This document shows positions 1-10,667 of a stretch of DNA of 64,000 nt, piece by piece. The DNA lies in assembly GCF_904848585.1 (NCBI RefSeq), contig NZ_CAJHCR010000009.1:124001-188000 (forward strand), written 5' to 3'. The notes beneath the pieces are model-generated. The model was given only the letters and a program-made list of their open reading frames with translations. It did not search any database and was not told where the DNA came from. This DNA comes from Paraburkholderia kirstenboschensis. Lineage in GTDB: Bacteria; Pseudomonadota; Gammaproteobacteria; Burkholderiales; Burkholderiaceae. Positions within the stretch are counted from its first letter, which is position 1. Each line of letters starts with the position of its first letter. The position numbers and the translations under genes are program-made.

Positions 1-791
1 CCGGACAACTGTTTGTCACGCAACGCGGCGGTAAACGCGTCGGACGCACTATCCGCCACTCCTGCCGGCGACGGCGGATAGCGCACCAGCAGATTGCCGT
101 CCTGGCGATAAAGGGCCAACGCGAGCGACGAGTCGCCATTGATCAGCTCGCGATAAAAGCGCGAGAAGTACTCGTTGCGCAACGCGACCGACACGACGCC
201 GAGGAAATTGCCGTCGTTATCGGTGCGCGCAATGGTCGTGTTGAACACGTCCGTTTGCGATAGCGGGCCGAACATCGGCAACGAAATGTATGGATGCGGG
301 CGCATCGCTCGCGCGGAGACGAAGTCTTCGCGGTGACCGATCGAGATACCGGTTGCGGGATACGCGCGGCTCGACACGAGCAGATCGCCGTTCACACCTA
401 TCAGGTTGATGGACGCCACTTGCGGAAAGTCCCCGCCGATTTCGCGCAGGCTCTTGTGCAACTGCGCGTCACGCGCGCGAAGCTGCGTATCGTCTTCGTT
501 GCCGACCAGCTCGACGATGCGCGAAGCCATCTGCTGATTCAGGTCGAGCACCTTGACGGCCTGCTCCTCGGTTACGCGTACAAGCCGGTCGATTATGTCG
601 TTCGAATCGGCTATGCGCCGCTGGTAATCGAAATAGCCGTAGCCCGCGAGGCATGCAAGGGGAAAGAGAATCGAAACGGCAAGCACGACGAGTAGCACAC
701 GCCGCGTCGCCGCAAAATTGCGCGACGGCATAGGGACATCAACTGCAACTCGCTCCGCACGCTGCACGGCCAACATCTCCACAAAAGTCAT
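1..791 (-). CDS. Membrane sensor with periplasmic dCache-type domain (3' part outside window)
   Basis: The reading frame on the minus strand is open from the ATG at 791 to the left edge, so only about the first 263 residues are visible. A short cytoplasmic N-terminus is followed by a hydrophobic segment (about residues 32-52, VLLVVLAVSILFPLACLAGY). After that comes a mixed alpha/beta region ending in 'GDSSLALALYRQDGNLLVRYPP', which is the look of a double Cache sensor domain. Such domains usually sit ahead of a histidine kinase, GGDEF or chemotaxis output module; that output lies beyond the window and cannot be named. A stop lies three codons upstream of the chosen ATG. A second in-frame ATG at 730 (MPSRNF) is an alternative start, and neither has a strong ribosome site. 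The gene is divergent from the Rieske oxidoreductase. Confidence 0.75.
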   Translation of the reverse strand, partial: MTFVEMLAVQRAERVAVDVPMPSRNFAATRRVLLVVLAVSILFPLACLAGYGYFDYQRRIADSNDIIDRLVRVTEEQAVKVLDLNQQMASRIVELVGNEDDTQLRARDAQLHKSLREIGGDFPQVASINLIGVNGDLLVSSRAYPATGISIGHREDFVSARAMRPHPYISLPMFGPLSQTDVFNTTIARTDNDGNFLGVVSVALRNEYFSRFYRELINGDSSLALALYRQDGNLLVRYPPSPAGVADSASDAFTAALRDKQLS

Positions 792-1055
792 GAGAAGTCA
801 CGTAATTCATCGCACGTATCGTGCCTCGTGATCGTGCGCTATTTCCGTAAAAGGAATCTAGCGTACTTTTCGGCCATTCACATAGCGAGACGTGAAGAAA
901 CGAGAATGTTTTTGCATGCCCCCGCCTACGGGCCGCTTCGGGCACGGCGATTGCTGTTCGAGATAGCTTCAGGCTTTTTCTCTTTCCGCCCTTGCGGCCT
1001 CGGCGCGCGATCCTACCGCCCGGAGCCGCATCTGGCAACGCCTCGAGGAACCCGC

Positions 1056-2666
1056 ATGCCCACGACTGCACGACACGTCGCCCAGCTTTCGCAGTTACGC
1101 GAGGACCGGGCACAACGCGTCGTCGTGGACGACGAAAAGATCCTGTTGGTCCGCGACGGCGACACCGTGCGCGCGTATTCCGCCGACTGTCCACACGCGG
1201 GCGGACCGCTCGAGCAAGGCGCGCTGTGCCGCGGCCGGATCGTTTGTCCCTGGCATAAGGGCACGTTCGACGCGGTCACAGGCCAGGTGCTGGAGCCGCC
1301 GCCGCTCGTGCCGCTCGACCGTTACGCGGTGATCGTCGACGGCGATGACGTGCTGGTCACGCCGGACAAACTGCCGAACGAAACAGAGCTTGCCCGCACA
1401 CAGGAGCCGCACTTCGCGGTGATCGGCGCGGGCGCGGCCGGCGCCGCAGCTTGCGCTGCGCTACGTGAGTCCGGCTTTAGCGGGCGTATCACGCTGATCG
1501 GCGACGAACCGCACGCGCCGTACGACCGCACGTCGCTCAGCAAGTTTGTCCCTTCCGCGAAAATGGCCCCCGCCGATGTGCCGCCGCTTCTCGCTCACGA
1601 CTGGTTCGAGCAGCACGGCGTGGAGCGGATTGTCGCGAAGGTAGTGCGCCTCGATGTTCCCAAGCGCACCGTTCATCTGGAACCCGGTGGCGCATTGACT
1701 TACGACACCGCGTTGCTCGCCACCGGCAGCGTGCCGAAAGTCCCTTCTATTCCAGGCTGCGAGCTTGGCGGCGTGTATGTGCTGCGCAATCTCGACGACG
1801 CCGCGGCAATCGTCGAAGCGCTTGGCGACGGGCCGACCGACGAACTCGCAATCGACGCCGCCTCTGCCGCCGCCACCAACTCCAGGCAGGTAGCGATTCT
1901 CGGCGGCAGTTTCATCGGACTCGAAACCGCCGCCGCGCTGCGCAAACGAGGCGTCGAAGTCACCGTTATTTCGCCGGACAAGGTGCCTTTCGCGAAGCAG
2001 TTCGGTGAACGCGTGGGCGCAATGTTCCGCGCGCTGCACGAAAGCAATGGCGTGCGGTTTCATCTGGAAGCGAAAGTCGCTTCGCTCGAAGGCGAAGAAG
2101 GCAGCGTGCATGAAGTGATGCTGGAAAGCGGCGAGCATATCGCCGCCGACGTCGTGCTGTTAGGCACGGGCGTTGCCCCCGCGACCGGCTTTATCGAAGG
2201 ACTGCCGCTGCAAAAAGACGGTGGCGTGATCGTGAATGCAGGCATGCAGGCCGCGCCCGGTCTCTACGCCGCTGGCGACATCGCGGTCTTTCCGCTGCGT
2301 GAGAACGAGGAGCCGCTGCGAATCGAACATTGGCGGGTTGCGCAACAGCACGCGCGCATCGCCGCGCAAAACATGTGCGGCGCACGCAACCGCTATAACG
2401 GCGTGCCGTTTTTCTGGACCTATCACTTCGGCAAGACGTTTGAATATCTCGGCCATGCAGGCGACTGGGACGAACTGGTGGTCGACGGCGATCTCGATAG
2501 TTACGAGTTCGCTGCGCTATACGTGAAGGACGACGAGGTTCAAGCCGTGCTTGCGTGTGAACGCGACGCGCAGACCGCGCACCTGATCGACGCCATGCGC
2601 CAAGGTCCGCTCACGCGTGCCGACGCATTGCGGATTGTCGGGCGCGAGTCGTGCGGGGAAGCCTGA
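1056..2666 (+). CDS. Rieske-domain FAD/NAD(P) oxidoreductase (AIF / ferredoxin-reductase type)
   Basis: The protein is 536 residues. The N-terminal ~110 residues form a Rieske [2Fe-2S] domain with cluster ligands in CPHAGG (C45, H47) and CPWHKGTFD (C64, H67). A pyridine-nucleotide-disulfide oxidoreductase follows, with an FAD Rossmann motif (VIGAGAAGAAAC, about residue 125), an NAD(P) motif (AILGGSFIGLETA) and the late FAD motif GLYAAGDIAVFP. The C-terminus resembles the reductase_C domain. The architecture matches AIF-like and ferredoxin-reductase-like proteins that pass electrons from NAD(P)H through FAD and a built-in Rieske centre; the physiological acceptor is unknown. I start at ATG 1056 because GAGGA lies six bases upstream and homology begins there, although the frame stays open upstream to 828. 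No oxygenase partner is adjacent. Confidence 0.9.
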   Translation: MPTTARHVAQLSQLREDRAQRVVVDDEKILLVRDGDTVRAYSADCPHAGGPLEQGALCRGRIVCPWHKGTFDAVTGQVLEPPPLVPLDRYAVIVDGDDVLVTPDKLPNETELARTQEPHFAVIGAGAAGAAACAALRESGFSGRITLIGDEPHAPYDRTSLSKFVPSAKMAPADVPPLLAHDWFEQHGVERIVAKVVRLDVPKRTVHLEPGGALTYDTALLATGSVPKVPSIPGCELGGVYVLRNLDDAAAIVEALGDGPTDELAIDAASAAATNSRQVAILGGSFIGLETAAALRKRGVEVTVISPDKVPFAKQFGERVGAMFRALHESNGVRFHLEAKVASLEGEEGSVHEVMLESGEHIAADVVLLGTGVAPATGFIEGLPLQKDGGVIVNAGMQAAPGLYAAGDIAVFPLRENEEPLRIEHWRVAQQHARIAAQNMCGARNRYNGVPFFWTYHFGKTFEYLGHAGDWDELVVDGDLDSYEFAALYVKDDEVQAVLACERDAQTAHLIDAMRQGPLTRADALRIVGRESCGEA

Positions 2667-2802
2667 CGCATGCCGATGTGTAACTCATGGAGCGCTCACC
2701 TTTCATGCAACTCTACATGCCGATGTAAAAAGCACCCCAAGTAGGCCGCGCGAACAGCGTGGCCGTCCGCCCACCACATTTATCAGCCAAAGGAGAAACG
2801 TC

Positions 2803-2973
2803 ATGGCAGAACCCAAGGAACAACATCCGAACGCCGACAAGACCGAGAAGCAGATCGACAAGGAAATCGAAGACACGTTTCCGGCGAGCGACCCGCCCTC
2901 TACCGGCGGCACAACGAAAATCGTGACCGACGACGAAGGCAAGTCCTCAGAAGGCGGCGCCACCGGCGAATAA
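2803..2973 (+). CDS. Small acidic protein with EIEDTFPASDPPS motif
   Basis: This is a 56-residue, very hydrophilic, acidic protein with no signal peptide or membrane segment. An AAGGAG ribosome site lies seven bases before the ATG. It carries the motif IDKEIEDTFPASDPPS, which recurs in many small proteobacterial proteins of unknown function. The rest is Lys/Glu/Gly/Ser-rich and probably disordered. A hairpin terminator follows directly, so it is probably a monocistronic unit 136 bases after the Rieske oxidoreductase. I cannot assign a function; small hydrophilic proteins like this are often stress-induced, but that is inference. Confidence 0.75.
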   Translation: MAEPKEQHPNADKTEKQIDKEIEDTFPASDPPSTGGTTKIVTDDEGKSSEGGATGE

Positions 2974-2990
2974 GCACTGCTGCAACGAAC

Positions 2991-3023
2991 AACGCCCGAC
3001 GCGCAAGCGCCGGGCGTTTTTTT
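2991..3023 (+). terminator. Rho-independent terminator after the small acidic gene
   Basis: AACGCCCG pairs with CGGGCGTT across a short GC-rich loop and is followed by seven T residues on the plus strand. It lies 17 bases past the small gene's stop and just before the convergent end of the AI-2E family gene. Confidence 0.85.
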
Positions 3024-3042
3024 CCTGCTTTTCCAGCGCTTT

Positions 3043-5088
3043 TTAGGCGTTGGCCACCGCGAGTGATTCGCCGCTTGTCGTGCTGGTGCACATGCGGCAG
3101 GCGGCCAGCATCTCCTGCAACGAAGTGACATAGCATTCCGCGCCCATTGCGTTTTGCAGATCGACGCTCCACTTCTCGATATCCTCGCGCGCCCACAGTC
3201 CAACGACAATCGACGCCTTCGGCAAGCGCGTGCGAATGCGCCGCACCATGTAGCGCAAATGCGAGGGAATGCCGTCGATCCGCAAATAGACGATGCAGAC
3301 GACGCCCACGTCGTCGGCATTCAATTGCTCGATCATGGCGCGTGAAGCGGCCTCATGTGGCAGCGAGCGTGCTGTGAAGCCGTGCTTGCCAAGCAGCTGT
3401 AACAGAATGGTCGTCGCCAGAGGATCGAGCGGGCCCCGTCCGGGAATGCACAAGACGCGCTGATTCGCGACGCGCGGCGGGTCTTGCGCCCGCTCCAGCG
3501 CATCTTCGGCGGCTTGTTCCGCGCTATCGTCGCGCGGCCCTTGCGCGGCACCGCGCGAAACATGATTCGCAAACAACGCATGCATGCCCGCCGCTGCCGC
3601 CGGCGCGATGCGCGACGGCGCCACCGGGCCAATATCGGCGCCAGCGTCTTCCGCCAGGAGCCGCAGCGGCTGCTCGTCCGGATAACTGTCGAGTCCGTCG
3701 ACCAGATCGTTGGTCGTGGATTCGATGCGAGCGAGCTGCGCCGCCGTGACGCTGCCGCGCACGACATCGTTGGCGGCGAGTTGCAGGCCCGGGATCGTCA
3801 CCTCGTCGTAGTACGCCGACAGCGAACGCTCGCGCAGCAGCAACTCCGCTTGCGCGATCGCTTCGTCGGGATCGCCTGCGAGCGCACGTTGATAAAAATT
3901 TTCGACGGGCGTGAGCGCGGGCTGATCGCCCAGCATTACATCGAGAAATTCCAGACGCCTGATATGCCGGCCGAGCACGAGCAGGCAGAGCGTCAAAGGC
4001 GTCGACAGAATCAGCCCGATTGGCCCCCAGATCCAGCTCCAGAAGATCGCCGCCACGACAACCGAAAACGGCGAGAGCCCGGTGCTGCGTCCATAGAGCA
4101 GCGGCTCCACTACCTGGCCCAGCAGCAGTTCGACCGTTACGAAAAGCGCTATGCACCAGATCGCCATGTCCCACCCGGGACTCACCGCGGCGGCAAGCGC
4201 GGTGGCAAGCCCGCCTGCGATCCAGATGCCGACATACGGCACGAGCCGCAGCAACGCCGCGAGGATGCCCCACAGAATCGGACTCGGCACGCCGATAAAG
4301 AAAAGCCCCGCGCCGATTACGACGCCGAGCCCTGCATTCAATCCAAGCTGCGAAACGAAGTAGCGGCTCAGGCGCCGCGCGGCCTCGTCCATTACCGTGG
4401 TGGTGCGATGCAGGTCGCGCGAGCCGAACAGCCGGATCGCGCGGTCGCGAAGATCGTCGCGTTGCAGGAGGATCACGACCATCACGACGAACACGATGAA
4501 CGCCGTCTCCAGCGGACTGATCGCCGGCGACAACACGCGGCGCGCGAGTTCCAGCGGCGTCGGCACCGGCTCGCGCACTTCGACGGGAACGGCGGCGGCG
4601 CGGCCATCGGAAGAAGACGCATCATGACGCGGCGCGGGCTGTGTCGGTTCCACGGTGGCGCGTTGCAGCGCCTGGCCCGCGGCTTTGGCGAAACGATCGA
4701 GCTTGCCCACGGTCAGCGTATGCGCGGCTTCCATCTTTTGCTCGATAGTCGCCTGATAGCGCGGCATACCCGCCGCCAATTCTGTCAGTTGCATCGCGAT
4801 CACCGCGCCGAGCACGCCGATCACCGAGACCGAGATCACCACAGCGGCGAACACCGACGCGACATGACCGAGCTTCAAACGGCCAAGCGACTTCACAAGC
4901 GGCGCGACAAGAAAGCTCAACAAAATTGCGAGCGTCACCGGGATCAGCACCGCTCGCGCGAAGTACAGGCACGCCACGAGACCCGCGCCAACGCCCAACG
5001 CAATCAGCGCATCGAGACCGAACGCGGCAGGCGGAGCGTCGATGCGCGTGGGAGGACTGCCGCGCGACGGATCGGGGAAGTCCTTCAT
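3043..5088 (-). CDS. AI-2E family (PerM/UPF0118) transporter with long C-terminal soluble extension
   Basis: The protein is 681 residues, about twice the usual ~350 for the family. Residues ~25-90 hold paired hydrophobic helices (ALIALGVGAGLVACLYFA, LIPVTLAILLSFLVAPL). After a soluble loop come further membrane helices (FIVFVVMVVILL; LGVVIGAGLFFIGVPSPILWGILAALLRLVPYVG given here only as landmarks), up to about residue 400. That is the AI-2E exporter/permease fold. From about 400 onward the protein is soluble, with a helical part and then an alpha/beta segment beginning RVLCIPGRGPLDPLA that resembles a Rossmann or B12-binding-like fold. The family is linked to export of small molecules or ions, and the substrate here is unknown. 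No strong ribosome site is visible; the start is the first ATG and lies 51 bases downstream of the DUF2934 gene. Confidence 0.85.
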   Translation of the reverse strand: MKDFPDPSRGSPPTRIDAPPAAFGLDALIALGVGAGLVACLYFARAVLIPVTLAILLSFLVAPLVKSLGRLKLGHVASVFAAVVISVSVIGVLGAVIAMQLTELAAGMPRYQATIEQKMEAAHTLTVGKLDRFAKAAGQALQRATVEPTQPAPRHDASSSDGRAAAVPVEVREPVPTPLELARRVLSPAISPLETAFIVFVVMVVILLQRDDLRDRAIRLFGSRDLHRTTTVMDEAARRLSRYFVSQLGLNAGLGVVIGAGLFFIGVPSPILWGILAALLRLVPYVGIWIAGGLATALAAAVSPGWDMAIWCIALFVTVELLLGQVVEPLLYGRSTGLSPFSVVVAAIFWSWIWGPIGLILSTPLTLCLLVLGRHIRRLEFLDVMLGDQPALTPVENFYQRALAGDPDEAIAQAELLLRERSLSAYYDEVTIPGLQLAANDVVRGSVTAAQLARIESTTNDLVDGLDSYPDEQPLRLLAEDAGADIGPVAPSRIAPAAAAGMHALFANHVSRGAAQGPRDDSAEQAAEDALERAQDPPRVANQRVLCIPGRGPLDPLATTILLQLLGKHGFTARSLPHEAASRAMIEQLNADDVGVVCIVYLRIDGIPSHLRYMVRRIRTRLPKASIVVGLWAREDIEKWSVDLQNAMGAECYVTSLQEMLAACRMCTSTTSGESLAVANA

Positions 5089-5139
5089 GGCGATGCGTAC
5101 CGCTTGCCGCTATCTGTTGTAGTGCTCCCTGGCATGTGC

Positions 5140-5319
5140 TTATTTCTTCGGCTCTTCTGCAATCGGCCCGCTTTCCACTGGCGGCGCTTCCTTTTCGATC
5201 TCGCTGCGGGCCTGTTCCCAGTATTCGTCGGGCGTGCCTTTCGGCTCCGACGCCTGCTCCCACAGGTAATAAGCGCGCATGCGAATCTGTTCCTCCTGAG
5301 AGGCCTGCTCCTGTTCCAT
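5140..5319 (-). CDS. DUF2934 domain small protein
   Basis: This 59-residue protein begins MEQEQASQEEQIRMRAYYLW and contains the DUF2934 pattern: an Arg/Ala-Tyr-x-Leu-Trp helix, a Gly/Pro turn, then 'EYWEQA'. The chosen ATG has AGGTGA a few bases upstream. A longer frame reaches 5379 but lacks the family similarity. DUF2934 proteins are small, soluble and uncharacterised. In this group they often lie beside glycogen or trehalose genes, as here just downstream of glgX and upstream of the AI-2E family gene. Confidence 0.85.
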   Translation of the reverse strand: MEQEQASQEEQIRMRAYYLWEQASEPKGTPDEYWEQARSEIEKEAPPVESGPIAEEPKK

Positions 5320-5361
5320 TTGGTCACCTACAGTAAAGGTCAAGCGGATGCCGACATGGCG

Positions 5362-5400
5362 AAGGCCGCGCGCAATCACTGAGTGAATACGCGCGGCCTT
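5362..5400 (-). terminator. Long-stem hairpin downstream of glgX
   Basis: AAGGCCGCGCG (5362-5372) pairs perfectly with CGCGCGGCCTT (5390-5400), an 11-bp stem with a 17-base loop. It sits 28 bases past the glgX stop. There is no clear U-tract, so termination is likely but not certain. Confidence 0.55.
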
Positions 5401-5427
5401 CAGGCAAATAGCAAGTGCTATTCCCGA

Positions 5428-7644
<2,217 letters not shown>

Positions 7645-7841
7645 AGAGATTCCTGTGAGAAGCAAAAGCGCTTGCGCGCGGTTCCGGTGTAGGCGATATG
7701 AATAGCAGGCCCGCTCCTATAGCAATCCCCGGGCCCGGGCCTTGCGCCCTTGGGCCGACGCGGCACGCAATTTGCGGTAACGGGCTTGAAAGCTACTGGA
7801 TGCGCCGCGAACGGCGCCACACATAACAAGGAGAAATCATC

Positions 7842-8243
7842 ATGGGAAGCACGCAAGCCAGACCGCTGCTTGCAGCCGCACTGCTCGTCGGCATACTCGC
7901 GTCGCATGGCAACGCTTATGCGCAAGGCGCTCCGCAATCCATCACCGAAAGGCGCACCGACGTGGTTCAGCTCGCGAGCGGCTATCGCGCGTCGAAGCTC
8001 GCCGGGGCCGACGTCTTCAACAAGAACAAGGACACCATTGGAACGGTCGACGATCTGATCGTCTCGCCAGGCGGCGACCGCGGCACCTACGCAATTCTGT
8101 CGGTGGGCGGTTTTCTCGGCATCGGCAAGCATCTCGTGGCGGTTCCGTTCAACGATCTGCAGATCACCAACCGTCGCGTGGTTCTGCCGGAGGCGACCAA
8201 AAAATCGTTGGAAGCGCTGCCGGAATTCAAATACGCCGACTAA
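7842..8243 (+). CDS. Secreted PRC-barrel domain protein
   Basis: The protein is 133 residues with a clear signal peptide (LLAAALLVGILASHGNAYAQG, cleavage near residue 28) followed by a PRC-barrel domain (about 45-120: GADVFNKNKDTIGTVDDLIV ... GIGKHLVAVPFNDLQI). PRC barrels are small beta modules; periplasmic versions in this group are uncharacterised and often stress-associated. AAGGAG lies 12 bases before the ATG. The gene is divergent from glgX and convergent with the aldehyde oxidoreductase operon. Confidence 0.88.
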   Translation: MGSTQARPLLAAALLVGILASHGNAYAQGAPQSITERRTDVVQLASGYRASKLAGADVFNKNKDTIGTVDDLIVSPGGDRGTYAILSVGGFLGIGKHLVAVPFNDLQITNRRVVLPEATKKSLEALPEFKYAD

Positions 8244-8327
8244 TGCTGTGTTTCGATGTTTGGGTGTTTCGGTTGGTTCGCGCTGTGCGAATACGCCGAG
8301 TGCGAATGTTGAACCGCAGCACAATGA

Positions 8328-8372
8328 GCGAAGCGGAGCGCGGCTAATGAGCCCCGCTCCGCGTTTCTTCGC
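8328..8372. terminator. Hairpin between convergent PRC-barrel gene and paoC
   Basis: GCGAAGCGGAGCG pairs with CGCTCCGC...CTTCGC across an inner AGC/GCT stem, ending in a short T-rich run (GTTTCTT). It lies in the 174-base gap between two converging genes and could end transcription from either side. Confidence 0.55.
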
Positions 8373-8417
8373 TTGTTAGCGCTCCTTGCCGCTTCGACTC
8401 CGCGCGACAACCGACAT

Positions 8418-10667
8418 TCACACGAACAGCTTGTCCAACGTAATCGGCAATTCCCGCACGCGTTTGCCGGTTGCATGCCAGATCGCGTTGCTCACTGCCG
8501 CCGCCACGCCGAGCACGCCGATTTCACCTACGCCCTTCACGCCGAGCGGATTGACGATATCGTCGTGCTCCTCGACGAACAGCACGTCGATGTCATGAAT
8601 ATCCGCGTTGACCGGCACGTGATAGTCGGCGAGGTTGTGGTTCATCTGCCGGCCCATGTCGTGATCGAACTGTCCTTCCTCGTGCAGCGCCATGCTGATG
8701 CCCCACACCACGCCGCCCGCCACCTGGTTCGCCGCGGTCTTCGGATTGACGATGTGACCCGCGGCCACCGCACTCACCACCCGAGTCACGCGCACAGTGC
8801 CCAGCGCCTCATCCACGCGCGCTTCGACAAAAACCGCCGAATGCGTGCCCATCGAATACGCCTGCTGCTTTTCATGCGGCTTCACGGTGGCTTGCTCTTC
8901 GAGCGATTCGAGGCCGGCGCGCTCCAATAGCGTGTCGATCGCGATTGCGTCTTCGGTGCCCGATCCGCACACGATCTGCTTGCCCGCGCGCCTGATGTCC
9001 TCGCGCGCGGCACTCGCAAAACTCGCGCCGCCATATTCCCGCGCGAGTTCGACGAGCCGATTGTGAAGCCGCTTGCACGCGACATCGACCGCGCTTCCCA
9101 CCGACGACACCGTCCACGATCCGCCTTCGAGCGGCGCCTTCGGCAAGCGCGTATCACCCAGTTCGAACACTACGTCGTGAAGCGGCACACCGAGCGCGTC
9201 GGCCGCGATCTGCGTCATCGCGGTGTAGGTGCCGGTACCGATATCCGCGGTCGAGCTCGACACAGTCACCTGGCCGTCGCGCGTGAGCACCGCGCGCGCC
9301 GACGCTTCATTCTGCATCGCGTCCCATACGCCCGTCGCCATGCCCCAGCCAATCAGCTCAGTGCCCTCGCGCCGCGCGCGCGGCGCGAGCGGCCGCTTCT
9401 CCCAGCCGAAGCGAGCCGCGCCTTCGCGATAGCATTCGCGCAGCGCCTTGCTGGAGAACGGCAGATTTTTGTTCGCATCGCGTTCGGCGTAGTTGATGAG
9501 GCGCAGTTCGAGCGGGTCCATCTGCAACGCCTCGGCCAGTTCGTCCATTGCCGCTTCCAGCGGGAAAAGGCCTTGCGCGGCGCCCGGCGCGCGCATGTCG
9601 GCGGGCGTCGGCACGTCGAGCCTCACGACCTTGTAGCCGAGCGTCACGTTATCGCATTGATATAGCTGGCCGGCCCAGTTCACCACCACGTCGCAGTAGT
9701 CCTCGTACTGGGACGTCTCGGAGACGGCTTCGTGAATCACCGCCTGCAGCCTGCCGTCGGCGTCGGCGCCCAACGCCACGCGCTGAATCGACTGCGGCCG
9801 ATGCGCAAACGTGAACATTTGCTGGCGCGTCAACGTCACTCGAACCGGGCGCTTCAATTCGAGCGCCGCCATGACAGCGAGTGCAAGGTGATACTGCGGC
9901 CGCAGGCCCGAGCCAAACGCACCGCCGACAAACGGCGACACCACCTGCACCTGCTCGTCGCTCAAGCCGAACACGGCCGTCAGATACGACTTCGTGTTGA
10001 CGACGCCCTGCGTCTTTTCATACACGGTCAGGTGGCCATGCTCGTCGGGCACGACCGTGCAGCCATGCATTTCCATCGGGTTGTGATATTCCGCCGGCGT
10101 GCTGTAGAACGCATCGACACGCGCCACGGCGCTGGCCAACGCAGCATCGGCGTCGCCGCGCGGCGCGGGCGGCGTGTCGAAGCCGCCCTTGTCCGTCGAC
10201 GGCGGCACGGCCTCCATGAGCACCTCGCCCATAGCCGTTCGATGCGGCGCCGACTCATAGCGCACGTCCACGAGCGAGGCCGCATGTCGCGCGAGTTCGA
10301 GCGATTCGGCGAGCACGAGTGCGACGGGCTGGCCGCTGTACCACACACGGTCGTCCCACAGCGGCCTGAGCGGACTGCCGCCGGGCGCCACCATGTCCTT
10401 GTAGGGTTTGTCCTCGCGAGGCAATTCAGGGCGATTCTGATACGTCAGCACATGCAGCACGCCCGGCAGCGCAAGCGCGGCCGACGAATCGATCGACACG
10501 ATGCGCCCAGCCGCAATCGTGCTCGACACGACGAAGCCATACGTGAGCCGATTGGCGGTGAAGTCGGCCGCGTACTGGGCGGCGCCGGTCACCTTCAGCC
10601 TGCCGTCGACGCGCTTGTGCGGCACGCCGCTCGCGCGCAGAGCAGGCAAAGTCTCGATACGGTTCAT
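8418..10667 (-). CDS. paoC: Aldehyde oxidoreductase molybdenum-binding subunit (PaoC-like)
   Basis: This 749-residue protein is the xanthine dehydrogenase family large subunit that carries the molybdenum cofactor and oxidises aldehydes. It has the N-terminal a/b hammerhead domain (GRLKVTGAAQYAADF) and the cofactor-binding loop VGGAFGSGLRPQYH. The C-terminal GVGEIGV contains the catalytic Glu of this family. It is the last gene of a three-gene operon and overlaps paoB by ATGA. No PaoD/XdhC-type cofactor-insertion chaperone follows; next comes a hairpin and the convergent PRC gene. The substrate is inferred from PaoABC, not proven. Confidence 0.92.
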   Translation of the reverse strand: MNRIETLPALRASGVPHKRVDGRLKVTGAAQYAADFTANRLTYGFVVSSTIAAGRIVSIDSSAALALPGVLHVLTYQNRPELPREDKPYKDMVAPGGSPLRPLWDDRVWYSGQPVALVLAESLELARHAASLVDVRYESAPHRTAMGEVLMEAVPPSTDKGGFDTPPAPRGDADAALASAVARVDAFYSTPAEYHNPMEMHGCTVVPDEHGHLTVYEKTQGVVNTKSYLTAVFGLSDEQVQVVSPFVGGAFGSGLRPQYHLALAVMAALELKRPVRVTLTRQQMFTFAHRPQSIQRVALGADADGRLQAVIHEAVSETSQYEDYCDVVVNWAGQLYQCDNVTLGYKVVRLDVPTPADMRAPGAAQGLFPLEAAMDELAEALQMDPLELRLINYAERDANKNLPFSSKALRECYREGAARFGWEKRPLAPRARREGTELIGWGMATGVWDAMQNEASARAVLTRDGQVTVSSSTADIGTGTYTAMTQIAADALGVPLHDVVFELGDTRLPKAPLEGGSWTVSSVGSAVDVACKRLHNRLVELAREYGGASFASAAREDIRRAGKQIVCGSGTEDAIAIDTLLERAGLESLEEQATVKPHEKQQAYSMGTHSAVFVEARVDEALGTVRVTRVVSAVAAGHIVNPKTAANQVAGGVVWGISMALHEEGQFDHDMGRQMNHNLADYHVPVNADIHDIDVLFVEEHDDIVNPLGVKGVGEIGVLGVAAAVSNAIWHATGKRVRELPITLDKLFV

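Noticed and set aside
3484..5382. Long plus-strand open frame (about 630 codons) opposite the AI-2E gene
   Set aside because: It is antisense to a clear membrane protein gene; the product is Arg/His/Gln-rich with no family pattern and no ribosome site. Long antisense frames are expected in GC-rich coding DNA.
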